DNA of 64,000 nucleotides from NCBI GenBank assembly GCA_964565895.1, contig CAZMGT010000006.1, forward strand, positions 18,757 through 82,756. The letters run 5' to 3'. A program made the position numbers and the translations under genes. The notes under the pieces are model-generated. The model was not told the DNA's origin. It saw nothing but the letters and a program-made list of their open reading frames with translations, and did not search any database. Numbering within the stretch: the stretch's first letter is position 1; every line of letters starts with the position of its first letter. Below are positions 1 through 8,954 of this stretch, piece after piece. Origin of the DNA: CAZMGT01 sp964565895 (GTDB taxonomy: Bacteria; Armatimonadota; Zipacnadia; UBA1398; CAZMGT01).

Positions 1-819
1 GTCGTCTACGGCGACACAAACTCCACCCTTGCCGCGGGGCGCGCCGCCCGCGAGGCGGGCCTGCCCCTAGCGCATATCGAGGCCGGCCTGCGCTGCTTCG
101 ACCTCTCCCTGCCCGAGGAGCGCACGCGCATCGAGGTCGATGGAATAAGCGACCTGCTCCTCTGCCCCACCGAGCTGCAGGTAACGTACCTGCGCCGCGA
201 AGGAGTTCCGGGCAGGGCCGAGGTTGTCGGGAACCTGATCGTCGATGCCGTGCAACGCTACCTGCCCAGCGAGAAGCGGCGCGCGGCGACGCTCCGCCGC
301 TTGGGCGTCAGCCCCGGCAAATTCGCCGTGGCTACGATCCACCGCCAGGCTAACGTAGACACCGCGCCCGCGCTTAAGCGCTCGCTGGAGTGCCTGCGCC
401 ACGACATCCCCGTGGTCTTTCCCGTGCATCCCCGGACGCGCGCGCGGATGGACGAGTTTGGCCTAAAGCTTCCCGAGAACGTGGTGGGCACGGAGCCCCT
501 GGGCTACCTGGAGTTCCTCTCGCTCCTCGCCGAGGCCGCGGTGGTGCTCACCGACTCCGGTGGGCTGCAGGAGGAGGCCATCGTCCTCGGCGTCCCCTGC
601 CTTACCCTGCGCACGAGCACCGAGCGCTGGGAAACGGTGCGCGCCGGGGGAAACTTCCTCGTGGGCACGGAGCCCGCGCTTGTGCAAAGCTATGTCGCGA
701 TGATCCTCGACGAGGCGCTCGGCTTGGGCGAGAGAATGCGCCGCGCGCCCAACCCCTATGGCGAAAACGTTGCCCAAAAATGCCTCGCCGCGTTGCGCGA
801 CTGGCTGGCGCGGCTGTAG
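1..819 (+). CDS. wecB: UDP-N-acetylglucosamine 2-epimerase (5' end missing)
   Basis: The reading frame is open from base 1, so the N-terminus lies outside the window; 272 codons remain of a family of about 370. The family interconverts UDP-GlcNAc and UDP-ManNAc in the cytoplasm for envelope polysaccharides. Visible signatures are VVYGDTNST at the left edge, HIEAGLR, the PEERTRIEVD segment, LLCPTE, and near the C-terminus DSGGLQEEA with TLRTSTERWE and a GGNFLVG end. The order and spacing of these are those of the GT-B-like WecB/MnaA fold. The usual PEE-x-NR appears here as PEERTR. The next gene starts 137 bases downstream with its own ribosome binding site. Function is confident from motifs; the direction of use in the cell is unknown. 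Confidence 0.93.
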   Translation, partial: VVYGDTNSTLAAGRAAREAGLPLAHIEAGLRCFDLSLPEERTRIEVDGISDLLLCPTELQVTYLRREGVPGRAEVVGNLIVDAVQRYLPSEKRRAATLRRLGVSPGKFAVATIHRQANVDTAPALKRSLECLRHDIPVVFPVHPRTRARMDEFGLKLPENVVGTEPLGYLEFLSLLAEAAVVLTDSGGLQEEAIVLGVPCLTLRTSTERWETVRAGGNFLVGTEPALVQSYVAMILDEALGLGERMRRAPNPYGENVAQKCLAALRDWLARL

Positions 820-956
820 CGGCCCACGGGGCGAGCGCGCTTGGCCCCTGCCGGCGCTCGCTTCCGCAAAACGGCCCCGAACGTATTTGCGGCAAGGATG
901 TCTAAAAGAAGAAACACCGCGGCAAGTGCTCATGACCGGCGAAGGGGAGATATTCC

Positions 957-2363
957 ATGCTGGGCAGGCTGAGGGTTTGCGTTACGTATCTTGTCGGCGC
1001 GCTCGCGCTGTGCTTAGCGCTGGGGCTATGCTTTGCGCAGCAGCCGGCGGCGGGAGGGCCGGCGGGCGCGGGCAAGGAGCAGCCCCCGCCGCCGCAGCCG
1101 GAAGCACAAGCGGCGCTCAAGCTCGTTAGCGGAGCGACGGCCCTCGGCTACCAGGGCGAGGGCGGGAGCATTCGTTTCTCGCGGACCCCTCAGGGAAACG
1201 TCGTTCAGCCGCGCAAGCTCGCGGGCAACCGCTACTACGGCGTGCTCAAGCTCAAGGGCCGAGCGATTCCCGTCACCGCGGACGTCCAGCCCGGGCGCAC
1301 CATCTTTTACTTCGACCTCAACGGCGACGGCGACCTGTCCAACGCCAAGGAGGCCGGCGAGCTGTTCTTTGGCTACGGAATCAAATACAAGTTCAGCATT
1401 CCGTTTACGATGAACGTGGCGGGGAGCGAGGTCCCCATGAGCTTGGCCATCGAGGGCACCTCGCCCCGCGGCGGGCCGCAGGTTACCTATTACAACAACA
1501 CCTATCTGCGCGGCTCGTTTACCGTGGAGGGCAAGCGCTATCTCTGCGCGATCATCGACGGAAACACGGACGGCTCCTATACCAGCGGCAAGGAGGACTA
1601 CATAGTCATTGACTTTAACGGCGACGGCAAGCTCAACGCGCGCAAGGACTCCGCGGAGCTGTATAAGCTGGGCGAGCCGTTTATCATCGGCGACAAGAGC
1701 TATCGCGTGACCTCCGTGAGCATGAAAGAGGGGATTAAGGTCGACGTCTCGAGCACGCCCGCTCAGCCCAAGCCCTACCTCATCCCCGGCTACCCGGCGA
1801 TCGACTTCGTGGCCACCACGCTTTCCGGGCAAAAGTTTCGCCTCTCTCAGTTAAAGGGCTACCCCGTTGTTTTGGTGTTCGGCGACACGGCCGACGCCTA
1901 TACTAAGCGCCTGCTTTCCCTGCTCAACAAATATGCCGAGGCCTATAACAAAACCAAGCCCCAGCTTTACGTTATCGCGATCATGCTCGACCAGAGCAAA
2001 GACGCCGTGGTGCAGTTCATCAAAGACGAGGGCATTAAGTTCCCCGTCGTCTACCAAGGCCCAGGGGGGATATATAGCAGCAGCAAGGGCTACCGCGTCT
2101 ACGAAACCCCGCGCAGCTTCTGGCTCGACCACGAAATGATCATCCGCTTCCGCGACTTACGCAGCTCGTCGCAAATACGCGTCGCCCTGCAGCAGCTTGT
2201 CCCCAAGGCGAACGCGTTCCGCGCGAAGGCGCAACAGGAAGCCGCCGGGGCAAAGCCCGGCCAAGAGGAGACAGAGCAGGAAAAGCAACCCGCCACCGCC
2301 AAACCTCAACCGAAAACGCGCGCCACAGACAAGCAGGAAAAGCCCCCGCAAAAGCAAAACTAG
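957..2363 (+). CDS. Exported protein with EF-hand-like loops and cysteine-less thioredoxin fold
   Basis: 468 residues. The ATG has AAGGGGAG about 7 bases upstream. Residues 1-28 form a signal peptide, followed by a P/Q-rich linker. Three Asp/Gly calcium-type loops are visible: DLNGDGD at 120-126, DGNTDGS at 201-207 and DFNGDGK at 219-225. Residues about 279-400 resemble an AhpC/TSA-redoxin domain (AIDFVATTLSGQKFRLSQLKG, then the strand VVLVFGD). The active-site segment that normally reads WCxxC is GDTADAYTK, with no cysteine, so the usual thiol chemistry is not possible. The tail from about 415 is rich in K, Q, P and E. The likely location is periplasmic or outer surface, with a structural or binding role. 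The specific function is unknown. Confidence 0.75.
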   Translation: MLGRLRVCVTYLVGALALCLALGLCFAQQPAAGGPAGAGKEQPPPPQPEAQAALKLVSGATALGYQGEGGSIRFSRTPQGNVVQPRKLAGNRYYGVLKLKGRAIPVTADVQPGRTIFYFDLNGDGDLSNAKEAGELFFGYGIKYKFSIPFTMNVAGSEVPMSLAIEGTSPRGGPQVTYYNNTYLRGSFTVEGKRYLCAIIDGNTDGSYTSGKEDYIVIDFNGDGKLNARKDSAELYKLGEPFIIGDKSYRVTSVSMKEGIKVDVSSTPAQPKPYLIPGYPAIDFVATTLSGQKFRLSQLKGYPVVLVFGDTADAYTKRLLSLLNKYAEAYNKTKPQLYVIAIMLDQSKDAVVQFIKDEGIKFPVVYQGPGGIYSSSKGYRVYETPRSFWLDHEMIIRFRDLRSSSQIRVALQQLVPKANAFRAKAQQEAAGAKPGQEETEQEKQPATAKPQPKTRATDKQEKPPQKQN

Positions 2364-2496
2364 CGCTGCTCGGCGTCCGTAGCTGCGCTGAGGCGGCCGC
2401 CGGCCGCGCGCCGGTGAGGGGTCTTGTTGGTGCCTTTGCCGCGTGGCGCGCGCCATCGCGCGGGAGCAGCCGCGCCCCGCTCTGCCCGACAGTTAA

Positions 2497-2524
2497 TTGA
2501 CACCACTGTTGCGCGCGGTATAAA
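2497..2524 (+). promoter_or_regulatory. Sigma-70-type promoter of the HNH gene
   Basis: TTGACA at 2497-2502, a 16-base spacer, then TATAAA at 2519-2524. The start codon of the next gene is 22 bases after the -10 box. A perfect -35 box in otherwise GC-rich sequence makes this convincing. Confidence 0.75.
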
Positions 2525-2546
2525 ATCAGCAAAACCGAGGAAGGGG

Positions 2547-3146
2547 ATGGTTCCGGCCGCTACCGCTGTGAGCGTGGACGGACCTGCGCTGCTGAGCTCT
2601 CAGGTCCTCGTCCTCAACCAAAATTATGAGCCGTTAAACGTAACCAACGTGCGCCGCGCTCTCAGCCTGCTTGTCCTCAACAAGGCGGAGATGCTCGAGA
2701 GCGACGGGGCAGTCATTCGGTCTGAGCGTCTCACCCTTCCCATGCCCACGGTGGTGCGCCTACTTTCGTACGTACGCCGCCCGCCGCCCGTGCTTAAGCT
2801 TACCCGCAAGAGCATCTTCGCGCGCGACGACCACCGCTGCCAGTATTGTGGCCGGCGCGACGGCGGGCTGACCATCGACCACGTCGTGCCCAAGTGCCGC
2901 GGCGGGAAGTACGAGTGGGAAAACCTCGTTACCTGCTGCCTTAAGTGCAACAACAAAAAGGGCAACAGGCTGCCTGAGGAAGTGGGCCTGCGCCTCATTA
3001 GAAAGCCGCGGCGGCCGCGCTATACGCCCTATATCAGCCTGCCCAAGTTCCTCGCTGCCTACCGCGAGGGCCGCTGGACGAAATACCTTGAGCCGTTTGT
3101 CGATATCGAGGAGATCAGGCGGCTTGTGGCAGAGCAGGGCAAGTAG
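2547..3146 (+). CDS. HNH endonuclease
   Basis: 199 residues from the ATG at 2547, which has GAGGAAG a few bases upstream and a good promoter before that. A more upstream in-frame start would lie inside or before the promoter and is rejected. The HNH core is complete: zinc cysteines CQYC (98-101) and CLKC (131-134), the DH pair at 111-112 in TIDHVVPKCRGG, the WENLV asparagine at 126 and N135. The N-terminal part (VLVLNQNYEPLNV, then RAL-LL-KAE) is typical of a widespread chromosomal HNH family whose substrate is unknown. It stands alone, with no restriction, phage or intron genes nearby. The metal-dependent nuclease fold is well supported; the biological role is not known. Confidence 0.9.
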   Translation: MVPAATAVSVDGPALLSSQVLVLNQNYEPLNVTNVRRALSLLVLNKAEMLESDGAVIRSERLTLPMPTVVRLLSYVRRPPPVLKLTRKSIFARDDHRCQYCGRRDGGLTIDHVVPKCRGGKYEWENLVTCCLKCNNKKGNRLPEEVGLRLIRKPRRPRYTPYISLPKFLAAYREGRWTKYLEPFVDIEEIRRLVAEQGK

Positions 3147-3233
3147 CAAACCTGCTACGCCGCTGCGGCGCGCCTTGTTGCCCCGAGCCGCCTGGCCCGG
3201 CTGCCGCGCGGGCGGGCAGTGAGGCTTTTTACG

Positions 3234-5822
3234 ATGGTCTCCCGCAGCGACGAGCGCTCCCCGGCTTGCCCCAACTCCCTTGTCCTACGTCTCCCAGACG
3301 GCCCTCGCGAAACGGGGAAAATGGTCCCCGTGCGCGCCATTGCCCCGCTGCCAAAAGGCGCCCTGCGCGCCGCCCAAGCTGCCCTGGCCGACGCCCACGG
3401 CACGCCCCTCGCCGCGGACGTACGCCCCGCGGCGCTTTGGCCCGACGGGAGCGTAAAGTGGCTCGTCGCCGAGCTGTGCCTGCCCCTTGCCGATGAGGAG
3501 CGGCCGCTGAGGCTTTTCCCCGGCCGCCCAGCGCAGGTCTCCCCGCGCGCCCCAGTGCGCGCGGGCGAGGCGGGCAAGAGCCTCTCCCTCGTCTCCGGCA
3601 CGCTGCGTGTGGACCTCTGCGCCGAGGGCGACCTTCCCCTCGCCGGCGTTTGGGTTGACCAAAACCGCGACCGCGTGTTCGAGGAGCTGGAGCGCGCGCT
3701 TGCCCAGCCCGGCGAGGGCGCGCTCGAGGTAACCGACGACGCCGGCCGCGCCTATCGCCCCTCCGGCAAGTGGGCGCTTGCTATAACAGAAAAGGGCGCC
3801 CTGCGGGCCACCGTTTGCGCCGAAGGCGAGCTGTGCGATCATGCCGGACGCGCCGCGTTTCGCTGTCGCTTGGAGGTATGCGCTTTCCTCTCCTCCCTCG
3901 TGCTCCTCGGCAAAATTACCGTCGCCCCGGCCAACGGCGGGCAGCGGGCCACCGCGCGCAAGCTGCGCTTTGCCCTGCGCTTTGCCACGCAAGTCAACGC
4001 CGTGCGCTGCGACGATCCCGAAGACGCCGAAGGCTGGCTCGACGCCGTGCTCGAAGAGGGCGAGGCGTTTCGCTTAGAGCATACCGCCCAGCGCAAAACG
4101 GTAGTCGTGCGCTCGGGTTCTTCGCGCGAGAGCATTATCGCCGAGGGCCGGTTCGGCCTGCCTTGGATAAACGCCGGCGATCCGCTAACCTCGGTTACAT
4201 TTGCCCTGCGCGAGGGCTGCGCCGAGGGCGCGGCGTTTGAGGTGAGCCGGCGCGAGCTGAGCGTTGAGGTGCCCTTTGCCGGCGCGGCAGTGCGCCGCGA
4301 GGTGGCCTGGGTCGCGGAGTTTGCCACGGGCGAGGAAACTCGGGAGATCGGCAGCAGCGCGCGGTTGTTGCTGCGCCTTCCCGTGCTCGCGCTCCCCTCG
4401 CCCGAGGATGTGCTTTGCGCAAGGGCGCTCGACCCGCTCTACGCCCTGCCCCTGCGCGATGGCCAAACGGGCCCGCCCCTGCGCGAGATGCTCCGGGAGC
4501 TGAAAGTCACCGATCCTCACCCCGAGCACTTTCCCGGGGCGCTCGTCGCCGGTTTTCTGCTAGGCTCCGAGCGCCTCGTACGGGTCGCTGTGGAACGCGC
4601 GCGGCGGGCGGCTAACCTGGGGGCAGAGCTTGCCTGCGCGCGCTGGGCGGAGCTTGGGCGCGAGCTGCTTTGCGCAGCGAGCGGCGAGCAGCCGCCTCTG
4701 GCCGCCTCACGCGCTCCGTTGCCCAGGCTGGACAGCCTCCCCGCCAACGCCGCCTCGGGCCTGCTCGCCCTGGCCGGGCTCTCCGGCAAGGAGGGCGGGG
4801 AGGAGCTTGCCCGGGCGAAGATCGCCTTTCAGCGGGCGTGCGCCGACGCGCGCGTTGCCGAGCTGTGGGTGCTCTGCCTGCCCGCCTTTCTGCGCGCCTG
4901 CGCTGAACATGGAATTGAGCGCGCCGAGGTTGACCCCTCGCTGTTTTCCCTCGTGCCCGTCGAGGAGCCCGCGCTTCTCTCGCCTGGCGAAAGCCGCGCA
5001 ATAGCGTTCGTCGCGCGCTGTGCGCTGCGTGCGGTGCGCAGCGTAGACGTCTTCCCCCTTCCCTCAGAGGGGCTCGAGGCAGCGCCGTTTTCCCTGTCCC
5101 TTGCCCTAAGCCCGCCGGGCGAGCGCCACGCGGGGGCGGAAAGCAACGCCGTGTTTTCCGTCGAGCTGCGGCTTGCCGAGGGCGCCGAACGCGCGACGCT
5201 GTTTGTCGATGCGCAGCCCTCCGCCGTCGAGCTCGACGTTCCGCGCACAGCCCTTGCCGTTCGCGCCGCGGCGGAGAAAATCGCCATTGTCGGCGAGCCG
5301 CCGGAGGCCTTGGCCCTCGCCCTGCGCCAAGCACGGCTCGCCCAGTGCCGTGTGCGCTGGCCTGCGGAGTTTGCCCCGGAGGGCTTTGACGTCGTCTTCG
5401 CCTGCGGGGCCGCCCCGGGCGAAGGCGCGGGGCTGGTATGCAACCGCGCGCTTCAGGCCGGCGCCGTGGTCGTGTTGGTTAACGTTCAGCCGGGAACGTG
5501 GCTTGGGCAACTTCCTGCAACGCGGCTCGTCCTCCGCGCGCACGACGAGCGCGCCGTGGTCTGCGAGGAGCCCGGGGCCGAGCTTTTGAACATTCCCCAG
5601 CGCGTGGCGCGGGCAGCCGCCCTCGCCCCAGGCGCGGGAGCAATAGAGGCAGGGCCGGCGTGGCGCACCGTGTTGCGCACGGCGGGCAAGCGGCTGCTCC
5701 TAGGCGAGGCGGAGCTGGGCCACGGCGGGGCGATCGTCGCCCAGCTCGACCTGTGCGGGCCTGCCGCGCGCCCTCTGTGCGAAAACATCGTCGAGCGTGC
5801 CCTTTATCTCGCCGGGCTTTAG
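3234..5822 (+). CDS. PcRGLX/YetA-like protein (rhamnogalacturonan-lyase-type family)
   Basis: 862 residues from ATG 3234, with GAGG 9 bases before it; GTG 3219 is an alternative in-frame start. No signal peptide is seen. The N-terminal region (about 16-84) has the pattern of the PcRGLX/YetA N-terminal RIFT barrel: VPVRAIAPLPKGAL, then DAHGTPL, then WPDGSVKWL at 69-77. Members relate to exo-rhamnogalacturonan lyases and to Bacillus YetA. The stop overlaps the AGGAGG ribosome binding site of the next gene, a GH106-like rhamnosidase, so the two are very likely cotranslated. A pectin side-chain or rhamnogalacturonan role follows from family plus neighbour. The C-terminal half is not recognised and catalytic residues were not identified. 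Confidence 0.65.
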   Translation: MVSRSDERSPACPNSLVLRLPDGPRETGKMVPVRAIAPLPKGALRAAQAALADAHGTPLAADVRPAALWPDGSVKWLVAELCLPLADEERPLRLFPGRPAQVSPRAPVRAGEAGKSLSLVSGTLRVDLCAEGDLPLAGVWVDQNRDRVFEELERALAQPGEGALEVTDDAGRAYRPSGKWALAITEKGALRATVCAEGELCDHAGRAAFRCRLEVCAFLSSLVLLGKITVAPANGGQRATARKLRFALRFATQVNAVRCDDPEDAEGWLDAVLEEGEAFRLEHTAQRKTVVVRSGSSRESIIAEGRFGLPWINAGDPLTSVTFALREGCAEGAAFEVSRRELSVEVPFAGAAVRREVAWVAEFATGEETREIGSSARLLLRLPVLALPSPEDVLCARALDPLYALPLRDGQTGPPLREMLRELKVTDPHPEHFPGALVAGFLLGSERLVRVAVERARRAANLGAELACARWAELGRELLCAASGEQPPLAASRAPLPRLDSLPANAASGLLALAGLSGKEGGEELARAKIAFQRACADARVAELWVLCLPAFLRACAEHGIERAEVDPSLFSLVPVEEPALLSPGESRAIAFVARCALRAVRSVDVFPLPSEGLEAAPFSLSLALSPPGERHAGAESNAVFSVELRLAEGAERATLFVDAQPSAVELDVPRTALAVRAAAEKIAIVGEPPEALALALRQARLAQCRVRWPAEFAPEGFDVVFACGAAPGEGAGLVCNRALQAGAVVVLVNVQPGTWLGQLPATRLVLRAHDERAVVCEEPGAELLNIPQRVARAAALAPGAGAIEAGPAWRTVLRTAGKRLLLGEAELGHGGAIVAQLDLCGPAARPLCENIVERALYLAGL

Positions 5823-5834
5823 GAGGAGATCGCT

Positions 5835-8800
5835 GTGGACTTGCTCGAGCGCTTTCGCTCCGCGGGAACCGACGGCACGGAGTTTCGCGGGGCCCCGTTT
5901 TGGTCGTGGAACGACGACCTAAAGCCGGAGGAAATCCGCCGCCAGCTACGCGAGATGAAAAAGGCCGGCCTGGGCGGCGCGTTCCTCCACGCGCGCATCG
6001 GCCTCATTACCCCATACATGCGCGCGCGCTGGATGGAGAACATCGCCGCGGCGATCGACGAGTGCCAGCGCTGCGAGCTCGGGGCGTGGCTTTATGACGA
6101 AGACCGCTGGCCGAGCGGCACGGCGGGCGGGATGACCGCGGCAAAACTGGGGTTCGAGGTCGCCTCGGCGCGCTCCCTCCGCTGTCGCGAGCTCTCCCCC
6201 GACGAGCTAGAGATTACCGCGGACACGGTGGCCACGTTCGCCGCCTGGCGCGAGGGGGGGCGCGTCGCCCGTGTGGAGCGCTTCTCCGGCGAGCCGCCGC
6301 CGTGCGACCTTGTCCTGCAGTTTACCGCCCCGCCCGTGGGCTATGTAGACCTTCTCTCGCCGCGCGTGGTGCGCACGTTTATCGAGCTCGCCTACGAGCC
6401 CTATCGCAAGCGCTTCGCCGAGCACTTCGGAGCGACCGTGCCCGGGATATTCACCGATGAACCGAACTTCCGCTGCCCGCCGTGGTCGCCCGAGCTGCCC
6501 GAGTTTTTCAAGCAGCGCTTTGGCTACGACCTGCTCGACCGCCTGCCGGAGCTGTTCTATCGCCTCCCCGGGCACGAAAAAACGCGCCACGACTACTTCG
6601 CCGCGGCCACCGCGCTTTACGTAGACAGCTTCTCGCGGCAGATCGGCCAGTGGTGCGCCGAGCACAACCTGCTGTTCACCGGCCACCAGCTCGCCGAGGA
6701 CTCGCTGCTCTACCAGGCGGAGCACATCGGCGCGGCGATGCCCCACTATGTGCACATGCAAATGCCCGGCATCGACCACCTTACCCGGCGCCTGGGCACG
6801 GTGGCCCTGGTTAAGCAGTGCTCCAGCGTTGCCCACCAATTTGGCGGGCGCAGGGTCCTCTCGGAGATGTTCGGCTGTTGCGGGTGGAACGTCTCGCTCG
6901 AGGAGCTGAAGTGGATCGCGGAATATCAACTGGCCCTCGGCGTAGACTTCATCTGCCAGCACCTGTCGCTCTACTCCATGCGCGGGGAGCGCAAGCGCGA
7001 CTACCCCCCGTCGCTACACTACCAGCAGCCCTACTGGCCGGAGGGCTATCGCCTGCTCAACGACTACCTGGCGCGGCTCATTGCCGCGCTAACCTGGGGC
7101 AAGTTCCAGGCGCAAATCCTCCTCGTGCACCCCATCGCTTCCGTCTGGGCCGCTTGGGACCCCGAGGACAAGAGCGAAGCAGAGGAGCTTTCGCGCCAGT
7201 TCGAGGAGCTTAGCCGCGCCCTCGTCGCTATCCAGCGTGACTTCGACTACGGCGACGAGACGATCCTCGCCGAGCACGCCCGCGTGGAGGGCGCGCGGGT
7301 TGTCGTCGGCGAGATGAGCTACGCCGTAGTCATCCTCCCCCGCATGAAAACGATCTCTAGCTCCACCCTCGCCCTGCTCAGGCAGTTTCTCGAAGCTGGG
7401 GGCAGGGTGCTGCGCGTGGGCGACCCGCCCCCGTTGCTCGATGGCTCCCCCTCGAACGAGCCGGCGCAAGTGCTCGGCCCCTGCCCCGTGTGCGACGGCC
7501 GGCCGGAGAGCCTCGCCGAGGCCCTCGACGCCATGCTCCCCAACGCCATTCGCGCGAGCGCCACGAGCTTTGGCCGGGCCACGCCCCTGTGCTCGCAGCA
7601 CCGCGCTGAGGGCGAACAGCACCTGTTCTTCTTCGCCAACTCCTCGCGCGACCAGGCGCTTGAGGCTGACATAACCCTTCCCGTCGAGGGCCGGCCCTAT
7701 CTGCTCGACCCGACCGCAGGCGAAGCGGAGCCCTTGCCCGCAAGCCCAAGCAGCGGCGGGGTTCAGGTGCGCTTGTCGTTTGAGCCCATGGCCTCGCGGC
7801 TGATCTTCGTCAACCGCGCGGAGACCCCGCTTCCCCCGGAGCCCGCCGCGCGCCCGGCGAGAAAAACCATCCTCACCCTGCCCAACCGGTGGCGGCTGAA
7901 GCGGCTCGATCCCAACGCGCTCACGCTCGACTTCTGCCGCTGGCGCGTCAACGACGGCCCGTGGCAGGGCCCAGAGCCGGTGATCCTCGTCTGGCAGACG
8001 CTGCGCGAGAGAAAGGGAAGCTTCGACGTCGCTCTAGAGTTTGAGTTTCTCTCGGAAATCGACGGCGCCCAGGGCCAGTTCGAGCTTGTTTGCGAAACGC
8101 CGGAGCGTTTCGCCATTTACATAAACGGCACGCGCGTGCCCTCGGCCGATGTCGGCTGGTGGCGCGACATCGCCTTCCGGCGCATCCCCATCGCCGAGCA
8201 CATTCGCCCCGGGCGAAACACGATCGAGCTGCGCGCAACGCTGCCCGAGGTCCCCGCAGACCCCGGGCCGCTGGCCGCGGAGGAGGAGATCTACGCCTAT
8301 AACCTTGCCCGCTATGCGCGCGAGCTGGAGAGCGTTTACATAATCGGCGAGTTCCACGTGGCCCTCGCCGAGGAGCCGGAGTTTGTCGAGCGCCGGGCAA
8401 TGTGGGCCCGCGGGCCGTTTACGGTGGTCGCCCCGCGGGCGGAGGCCGACGGCCGCGAGCTTACCAGCGCGGGCTTGCCCTTTTTCGCGGGCCGCGTTGA
8501 GCTGAGCCAGGAGATCGAGCTTCAGGACCTTCCCCCGGGCCGGCTGTTCCTGGAGCTGGAGCGGCCCGATGCGATGTTCGCCGCGGTCTCCGTCAACGGC
8601 CAGCGCGCTGGGATGGTCGCCTGGGCGCCCTGGCGCCTAGAGGTCACAGAGCTGCTTGTCCCGGGAAAGAACACAGTGGCCATCGAGCTTAGCACAAGCT
8701 GCCGCAACCTGCTCGGGCCACACCATCACAAAGACGGCGAGCTATATGGCGTGGGGCCGGGGCAGTTCCTCGCCCAGCGCCGCGACTGGGTAGACTCCGC

Positions 8801-8897
8801 CGCGGGCGAGGGCAGCCCGTGGCGCGACGAATACTGCCTTGTCCGCTTCGGCCTGGCAGGTCAGGTGCGCCTCGTGGCCGAAGGGCAGGGCAACTGA
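5835..8897 (+). CDS. GH106-like alpha-L-rhamnosidase
   Basis: 1020 residues. The GTG start is 8 bases after AGGAGG, which overlaps the previous stop codon. The N-terminal half matches the GH106-type TIM barrel: PFWSWNDDL (21-29), the LHARIGLITPY segment (51-61), AWLYDEDRWPSG (84-95), GIFTDEP (204-210), SEMFG (343-347), then LEELKWIAEYQLALGVDF and a QHLSLYS stretch. The C-terminal half holds beta-sandwich modules typical of these enzymes. TDEP and SEMFG contain likely carboxylates; their catalytic assignment is inference. No signal peptide is visible, so it probably acts in the cytoplasm on imported rhamnose-containing oligosaccharides released with the upstream YetA-like protein. Confidence 0.75.
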   Translation: MDLLERFRSAGTDGTEFRGAPFWSWNDDLKPEEIRRQLREMKKAGLGGAFLHARIGLITPYMRARWMENIAAAIDECQRCELGAWLYDEDRWPSGTAGGMTAAKLGFEVASARSLRCRELSPDELEITADTVATFAAWREGGRVARVERFSGEPPPCDLVLQFTAPPVGYVDLLSPRVVRTFIELAYEPYRKRFAEHFGATVPGIFTDEPNFRCPPWSPELPEFFKQRFGYDLLDRLPELFYRLPGHEKTRHDYFAAATALYVDSFSRQIGQWCAEHNLLFTGHQLAEDSLLYQAEHIGAAMPHYVHMQMPGIDHLTRRLGTVALVKQCSSVAHQFGGRRVLSEMFGCCGWNVSLEELKWIAEYQLALGVDFICQHLSLYSMRGERKRDYPPSLHYQQPYWPEGYRLLNDYLARLIAALTWGKFQAQILLVHPIASVWAAWDPEDKSEAEELSRQFEELSRALVAIQRDFDYGDETILAEHARVEGARVVVGEMSYAVVILPRMKTISSSTLALLRQFLEAGGRVLRVGDPPPLLDGSPSNEPAQVLGPCPVCDGRPESLAEALDAMLPNAIRASATSFGRATPLCSQHRAEGEQHLFFFANSSRDQALEADITLPVEGRPYLLDPTAGEAEPLPASPSSGGVQVRLSFEPMASRLIFVNRAETPLPPEPAARPARKTILTLPNRWRLKRLDPNALTLDFCRWRVNDGPWQGPEPVILVWQTLRERKGSFDVALEFEFLSEIDGAQGQFELVCETPERFAIYINGTRVPSADVGWWRDIAFRRIPIAEHIRPGRNTIELRATLPEVPADPGPLAAEEEIYAYNLARYARELESVYIIGEFHVALAEEPEFVERRAMWARGPFTVVAPRAEADGRELTSAGLPFFAGRVELSQEIELQDLPPGRLFLELERPDAMFAAVSVNGQRAGMVAWAPWRLEVTELLVPGKNTVAIELSTSCRNLLGPHHHKDGELYGVGPGQFLAQRRDWVDSAAGEGSPWRDEYCLVRFGLAGQVRLVAEGQGN

Positions 8898-8954
8898 CGC
8901 CTGCGCAAGGTCACTGCCGGCAGAGCGCCGCGCGGGCGAGGGGAGCTGATTGCC

